Assembly: GCA_013376995.1 (NCBI GenBank)
Contig: JACAAZ010000030.1
Location: forward strand, 1 to 37,301
Direction: 5' to 3'
Length of the DNA: 37,301 nt
DNA from: Bacteroidota bacterium
GTDB lineage: Bacteria; Bacteroidota; Bacteroidia; Bacteroidales; UBA4417
Each line of letters opens with the position of its first letter. The stretch's first letter is position 1. Below are positions 33,888 to 37,301 of the stretch, piece by piece. The position numbers and the translations under genes were made by a program. The notes under the pieces are model-generated. The model searched no databases and was not told where the DNA came from. It saw only the letters and a program-made list of their open reading frames with translations.

Positions 33888-33982
33888 ATTTCGCCTGGTG
33901 TACGTTCTTTTGAAGCTATTAAGTCTAAACAAAAATTAACAGAAAAGAAATTTGGACTGATATTCCGATTTCAGGAAATCAG

Positions 33983-33990
33983 TATCTTTG
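33983..33990 (+). promoter_or_regulatory. Minus-7 element deciding the start at 34021
   Basis: TATCTTTG matches TAnnTTTG. Transcription would begin near 33997, so the in-frame TTG at 33988 cannot be the start and the ATG at 34021 is used. A TTTG 28 bp upstream is too distant for a good minus-33. Confidence 0.5.
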
Positions 33991-34020
33991 GCATATATCG
34001 TTGATATTGAACACCAAAAA

Positions 34021-34533
34021 ATGCAGGACAACATAAACCAACTGGTTGCAGAATTGCGTTCGGTATACAGATCCATGCTGCCAGGCACTGATGGCTCTGG
34101 TTCTGATGGCGATCAGGCGCAGATTGAAGCAATGGCATTTGCCGACGATTATATTCCCGGAATACCGGAAAAACTATCAGATATCACCGGCATTAGCCAG
34201 GAAAAACTACCATTTCCTGTTAAGTTAAAAGCTGAAGAATCTGCTTTACTGGCTAAAGAATTGGAACTTCTGCTGAATCATTTTAATTTTTATACCATTT
34301 TTCCAGAGAAATGCCCCCTTGAAATGCGCTATTTCTTCATCCGGAGTATTTGGAACAATGAGTATGTTTCCGTTGCATTCGGCAGATCCAATATTGAATT
34401 TTGCGAAAAAGATATCGACACTTGTCCATTCCCTGAATTTTGCAACGACTGTGAGGCTAAAGATTCTAATGTGAAAGCCTCCACTAGCCGCCGCTCAGAG
34501 TATGATTTTGATCCCGGCGAAATGTTTGGCTGA
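34021..34533 (+). CDS. Small Cys-containing protein of unknown function
   Basis: A 170-residue protein that I do not recognise. The first half is acidic and helical (NINQLVAELRSVYRSMLPG, then KLKAEESALLAKELELLLNHF). The second half has RYFFIRSIWNNEYVSVAFG followed by four cysteines spaced C-x6-C-x5-C-x2-C (EFCEKDIDTC...EFCNDC), with a fifth Cys earlier in EKCPLEMR. The cluster suggests a small metal site. There is no signal peptide. The stop codon TGA is immediately followed by a hairpin and a heptamer array. It has its own promoter element. Confidence 0.7.
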   Translation: MQDNINQLVAELRSVYRSMLPGTDGSGSDGDQAQIEAMAFADDYIPGIPEKLSDITGISQEKLPFPVKLKAEESALLAKELELLLNHFNFYTIFPEKCPLEMRYFFIRSIWNNEYVSVAFGRSNIEFCEKDIDTCPFPEFCNDCEAKDSNVKASTSRRSEYDFDPGEMFG

Positions 34534-34667
34534 GCCTCGAAGGCTTAGCGCATGGGGCGTAGTGCGAACGGCATAGCACGAACGGCATAGCGTGAAGGGC
34601 GGAGCTTATAGGGCAGAGCTAGAAGGGCTAGGCTCGAAGGGCAGACCGCGAAGGGCGTAGCGTGAAG
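34533..34667. repeat. Hairpin and 18 NGCNNAG heptamers after a stop codon
   Basis: AGCCT CGA AGGCT (34533-34545) overlaps the last base of the stop codon. From 34542 there are 18 heptads in phase: GGCTTAG, CGCATGG, GGCGTAG, TGCGAAC, GGCATAG, CACGAAC and so on to CGTGAAG. It is a diverged member of the family at 8161. Confidence 0.88.
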
Positions 34668-34808
34668 GCAATCTGACTGCGGCAAATTAATTCCCAGGTA
34701 AAAAACATGAAATGATTCACAGGGAACTATAGGCTCAAATTCCAAATCATAATGCATTGGGCACCAACTCATTAGCTGGCAGATGAATGTATAGGGCCCA
34801 GCTTTCGC

Positions 34809-34844
34809 CAGATCAGATTCAGAATGCTGATCTGCCATCTGGCA
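34809..34844. repeat. Stacked inverted repeats
   Basis: CAGATCAG (34809-34816) pairs with CTGATCTG (34827-34834), followed by TGCCA TC TGGCA (34833-34844). Function unknown; no T-run follows directly. The remaining sequence between 34668 and 34970 has no gene I can support. Confidence 0.5.
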
Positions 34845-34970
34845 GACCTGTCTGAAACAAGCAGAATTCAAGATGACTTTTTTATCATTAAGCTATTAAT
34901 ATTGTTGATGATACGATAATTATTGTCATCCGCTATTGCAACTCATACATCCTTGTAAACTCCTCGCTCT

Positions 34971-36845
34971 ATGAAAGCCAGACTGCTATTCTACATTTCC
35001 TGCCTGCTACTGCTTTCAGAATGCCTTAAACTTCCTGACCAGGCTCCTGCAACTATGAAAGCCTTAGTTGCTCCGGATAATTTCGATTGGAGCGTTTCTA
35101 AACCTGTTACAATACATCTTTCCAATCTGCCGGCCGGGGTGATACGCATTTCATCTGCTGACGAATCCGAATTATACATGAAAGCCATGGATGATGGCAT
35201 TTCCAAAGAGATGGATCTCAGCATTTCCTTACCCGCCTACATCCAGCAATTGCGAATAAATGAACAATTACTAAGCATCAACTCGGGATCGATAAATTAT
35301 AGTTTGAAGACAGGATCCTATAAAAGCATAAATATTAATACGTCTCTTAACCTTAATGGAACTAACTCTTGGGTAAAGGTAGCAGGTGGAGCCACCCTGG
35401 CTTTTACCAATAAATACAGTATGTCTGCTTGGGTGAAGGCTAGCCGGCAACAAACAGCGAAAATAGTTCAGAAAGGAGACTGGGATGGACTTGGCCTTGG
35501 CCAGGATCTTTGGAATGGATGGCAAACAAGTGTAGCATTCAGTGACGGTACCTCCGCAGTACTGAATTGGGGTGGCGGCAGGCCTGTTCTTAACCAATGG
35601 TACCACCTGGTGGGAACTTATGATGGCACTATTTTAAAAATTTATGTCGATGGTGTACTTAAGAATTCAGTAGCTGAGTCAAAGAACATCAGAGCTAATG
35701 GCAGGTTTGTCTCAATCGGCTCTGATGCCGGTTCCCAGAAATTCTTCCAGGGACTGCTTGATGAAGTCTCCATCTGGAATGAAGCAATGAGCATCAACCA
35801 AATCACCACCGCCCGAACCATAGGATTAACAGGTGGTGAATCCGGGCTAAAAGCTTATTGGAAGTTCAACGAAGGAAGCGGGAATACCTCACTTGATCAG
35901 ACAATTTCGCACCTGGATGGAACTAATAACAGTATTTCCTATTCAACAGAGGTAGGATATGCCCAGACAGTTGACATGGATGGTGACGGAGTGCCTGACA
36001 GCTATGATGATTACCCTCTGGATAGCCAACGGGCTTTCAATAATTACTTTCCGGTTTCGGGATATGGAACCCTGGCTTTTGAAGATCTCTGGCCGAGCAA
36101 GGGAGACTTCGATTTTAACGACCTCGTGGTAGGCTATCTCTTCAATACGATTACCAATTCACAAAACAAACTGGTTGAGACCAAGGCAAATTTTCTGGTC
36201 CGGGCAATTGGTGGAAGTTTTAAAAATGGGTTTGGGGTACAACTGAGAGGCACAACCATTCCATCCTCCGAAATTACCTGTTCCGGTTATAACCTCCAGG
36301 AAAAGTATATTACTCTTTTGCCGAATGGCCTGGAGGCTCAGCAGGCTAAACCCACATTTATTGTATTTGACAACGCGTTTCGAATCCTTAGCGGAAACAG
36401 TGGTACTTTTGGTGTAAATGTTCAAAGCGGAGAAACCTTTATCCCGTCGGATACAGTTAAAATCCGCCTTAATTACCCGATAAACAAGTATACATTAACT
36501 CAACTTGATCAAACAGAGATAAATCCATTCCTTATCGTAAACAAGGACAGGAGCAAAGAAATTCACCTCGCTGATCAACCTCCCACTTCACTTGCTGATA
36601 TCTCGTATTTTGGTACGGTAAATGACAACAGTATTCCGTCAGCAAACCGGTACTATAAATCCAAAAACAATCTTCCATGGGCGCTGAATATTCCCGGCAA
36701 CTTTGATTATCCCCTGGAAAAGCAGGATATACTAACAGCACATCTGAAAATGAGCAGCTGGGTTCAATCAGGAGGTTCCGAATATGCTGACTGGTATATG
36801 AACCAACCTGGATACCGTAACCAGGCCTTTCTCTACCATCATTAG
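34971..36845 (+). CDS. LruC-domain lipoprotein with LamG (concanavalin-like) domain
   Basis: A 624-residue protein with a probable lipoprotein signal (LLFYISCLLLLSEC, Cys 18). Residues about 120-310 are a LamG/concanavalin-A-like beta-sandwich: SMSAWVKASRQQ, WYHLVGTYDGTILKIYVDG, GLLDEVSIWNEAM, AYWKFNEGSG. A calcium-type loop DMDGDGVPDSYDDYPLDSQRAFNN leads into an LruC domain with its signature GTLAFEDLWPSKGDFDFNDLVVGY (about 365-388), through to PWALNIP and the Trp/Tyr-rich end. LruC proteins are surface lipoproteins of Bacteroidota and Leptospira with no known enzymatic activity. The LamG domain suggests binding of sugar or matrix. Confidence 0.9.
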   Translation: MKARLLFYISCLLLLSECLKLPDQAPATMKALVAPDNFDWSVSKPVTIHLSNLPAGVIRISSADESELYMKAMDDGISKEMDLSISLPAYIQQLRINEQLLSINSGSINYSLKTGSYKSININTSLNLNGTNSWVKVAGGATLAFTNKYSMSAWVKASRQQTAKIVQKGDWDGLGLGQDLWNGWQTSVAFSDGTSAVLNWGGGRPVLNQWYHLVGTYDGTILKIYVDGVLKNSVAESKNIRANGRFVSIGSDAGSQKFFQGLLDEVSIWNEAMSINQITTARTIGLTGGESGLKAYWKFNEGSGNTSLDQTISHLDGTNNSISYSTEVGYAQTVDMDGDGVPDSYDDYPLDSQRAFNNYFPVSGYGTLAFEDLWPSKGDFDFNDLVVGYLFNTITNSQNKLVETKANFLVRAIGGSFKNGFGVQLRGTTIPSSEITCSGYNLQEKYITLLPNGLEAQQAKPTFIVFDNAFRILSGNSGTFGVNVQSGETFIPSDTVKIRLNYPINKYTLTQLDQTEINPFLIVNKDRSKEIHLADQPPTSLADISYFGTVNDNSIPSANRYYKSKNNLPWALNIPGNFDYPLEKQDILTAHLKMSSWVQSGGSEYADWYMNQPGYRNQAFLYHH

Positions 36846-37003
36846 CCTTTGTTTATAAATTGTCAGATCGCAAGCTGATGGCAGATTTAACAATAAATAG
36901 ATAAATCAATTAACAGATCAGCCTTTCTGTATTCTCTTATATTTACTTTCAGCTGAATCTCTTTGAAATTCAAATGGTTACTTGCAAAATGAATATCGAA
37001 TGA

Positions 37004-37018
37004 TCCGCCCCAGGCGGA
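37004..37018. repeat. Short perfect hairpin before the right 11-bp array
   Basis: TCCGCC CCA GGCGGA: 6-bp stem, 3-nt loop, similar in ends (TCCG...CGGA) to the hairpins at 13081 and 19637. An isolated 11-bp unit (minus strand, GTCATTCGGTG) lies at about 37026-37036. Confidence 0.7.
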
Positions 37019-37095
37019 AATTGCCACCGAATGACCATTTCATCTCTCACAAAGTCGCATAGCACTTTCACAAGGCCACCGAATAACAATTGTTT

Positions 37096-37301
37096 GACCA
37101 TTGTATGACCATCGTATGACTACCGATGACTATTGTATGACCATTGTATGACTACCAATGACTATTGTATGACAATTGTATAACTACCGAATGACTATTG
37201 TATGACCATCGTATGACCATCGTATGACTACCGAATGACTATTGTCTGACCATCGTATGACCATCGTATGACCATCGTATGACCATCGTATGACCATCGT
37301 A
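37096..37301. repeat. Tandem 11-bp array on the minus strand, cut by window end
   Basis: Nineteen units of GACCATCGTAT and variants such as GACTATTGTAT, GACTACCGAAT. On the minus strand they read GTCATACGATG, one or two bases from the 8045 unit. Two units are 10 bp; the rest keep 11 bp. The last unit is truncated by the window. The stretch 36846-37095 between the LruC gene and the array contains no gene. Confidence 0.93.

Noticed and set aside
37096-37301. Iteron-type replication origin
   Set aside because: The 11-bp units resemble iterons in form, but the same family occurs at two other sites and no rep or dnaA gene or AT-rich unwinding region is adjacent.

Overview
The window looks like a stretch of chromosome from an uncultured, free-living member of the Bacteroidota (Bacteroidales-like). 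The evidence is lineage-typical protein architecture: BACON domains, an LruC-domain lipoprotein, a two-component-type beta-propeller, a membrane-anchored AraC regulator, and secreted proteins with dockerin-like tails. Several genes also have the Bacteroidota promoter element TAnnTTTG upstream and no Shine-Dalgarno site. I see no rRNA, tRNA, CRISPR array, transposase or phage gene.

Layout. Positions 178-1734 hold a nitroreductase, a four-helix membrane protein and a Cys-motif (C_GCAxxG_C_C) protein. Positions 1785-7946 (minus strand) form a molybdenum-cofactor cluster: moeA, moaA, moaC and a MOSC-MoaB fusion, interleaved with a PrsW-like membrane protease, its overlapping membrane partner and an AT-rich secreted protein. 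moaD, moaE and any molybdoenzyme are absent from the window. Positions 8646-12838 (plus) carry an AraC regulator, an SDR, an epimerase and a PagL-like lipid A deacylase, probably an envelope-lipid operon. Positions 13200-15546 hold a divergent pair of lipoproteins, one a lipase. Positions 15696-19473 (minus) hold ppk1, sixA and a tRNA-dihydrouridine synthase. Positions 20220-22196 are an AT-rich accessory patch (seven-bladed propeller, VOC protein) bounded by repeat arrays. glyA follows with a clear promoter and terminator. Positions 23937-30433 are two large secreted proteins, a GH57-like glycosidase with BACON domains and a CBM-like/FnIII protein, that share a 191-residue dockerin-type tail and probably act together on starch-like glucans. 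Positions 30882-36845 (plus) carry a cytoplasmic lipase-like hydrolase, a GT39-type membrane glycosyltransferase, a small Cys-rich unknown and an LruC/LamG lipoprotein.

The most unusual feature is between the genes. Nearly every transcription-unit boundary carries low-complexity arrays built from a small set of words with exact period: heptanucleotides of five consensus types (NGCNNAG, GGAACNN, AAAAGAY, RGAAGYC, AAWKGCA) and one 11-mer (GTCATTCAATG). Different word types follow one another in a repeated order, mostly keep heptad phase (49 consecutive heptads without a slip at 8161-8503), and are punctuated by short perfect hairpins of 5-8 bp stem. The arrays are absent from inside the likely operons, but they touch gene ends: they supply the last codons and stop of the PagL-like gene, start at the stop of the gene at 34021, and abut the TTG-initiated dus gene. 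They resemble in form the heptameric STRR repeats of cyanobacteria, but I know of no described system matching this multi-word organisation in Bacteroidota.
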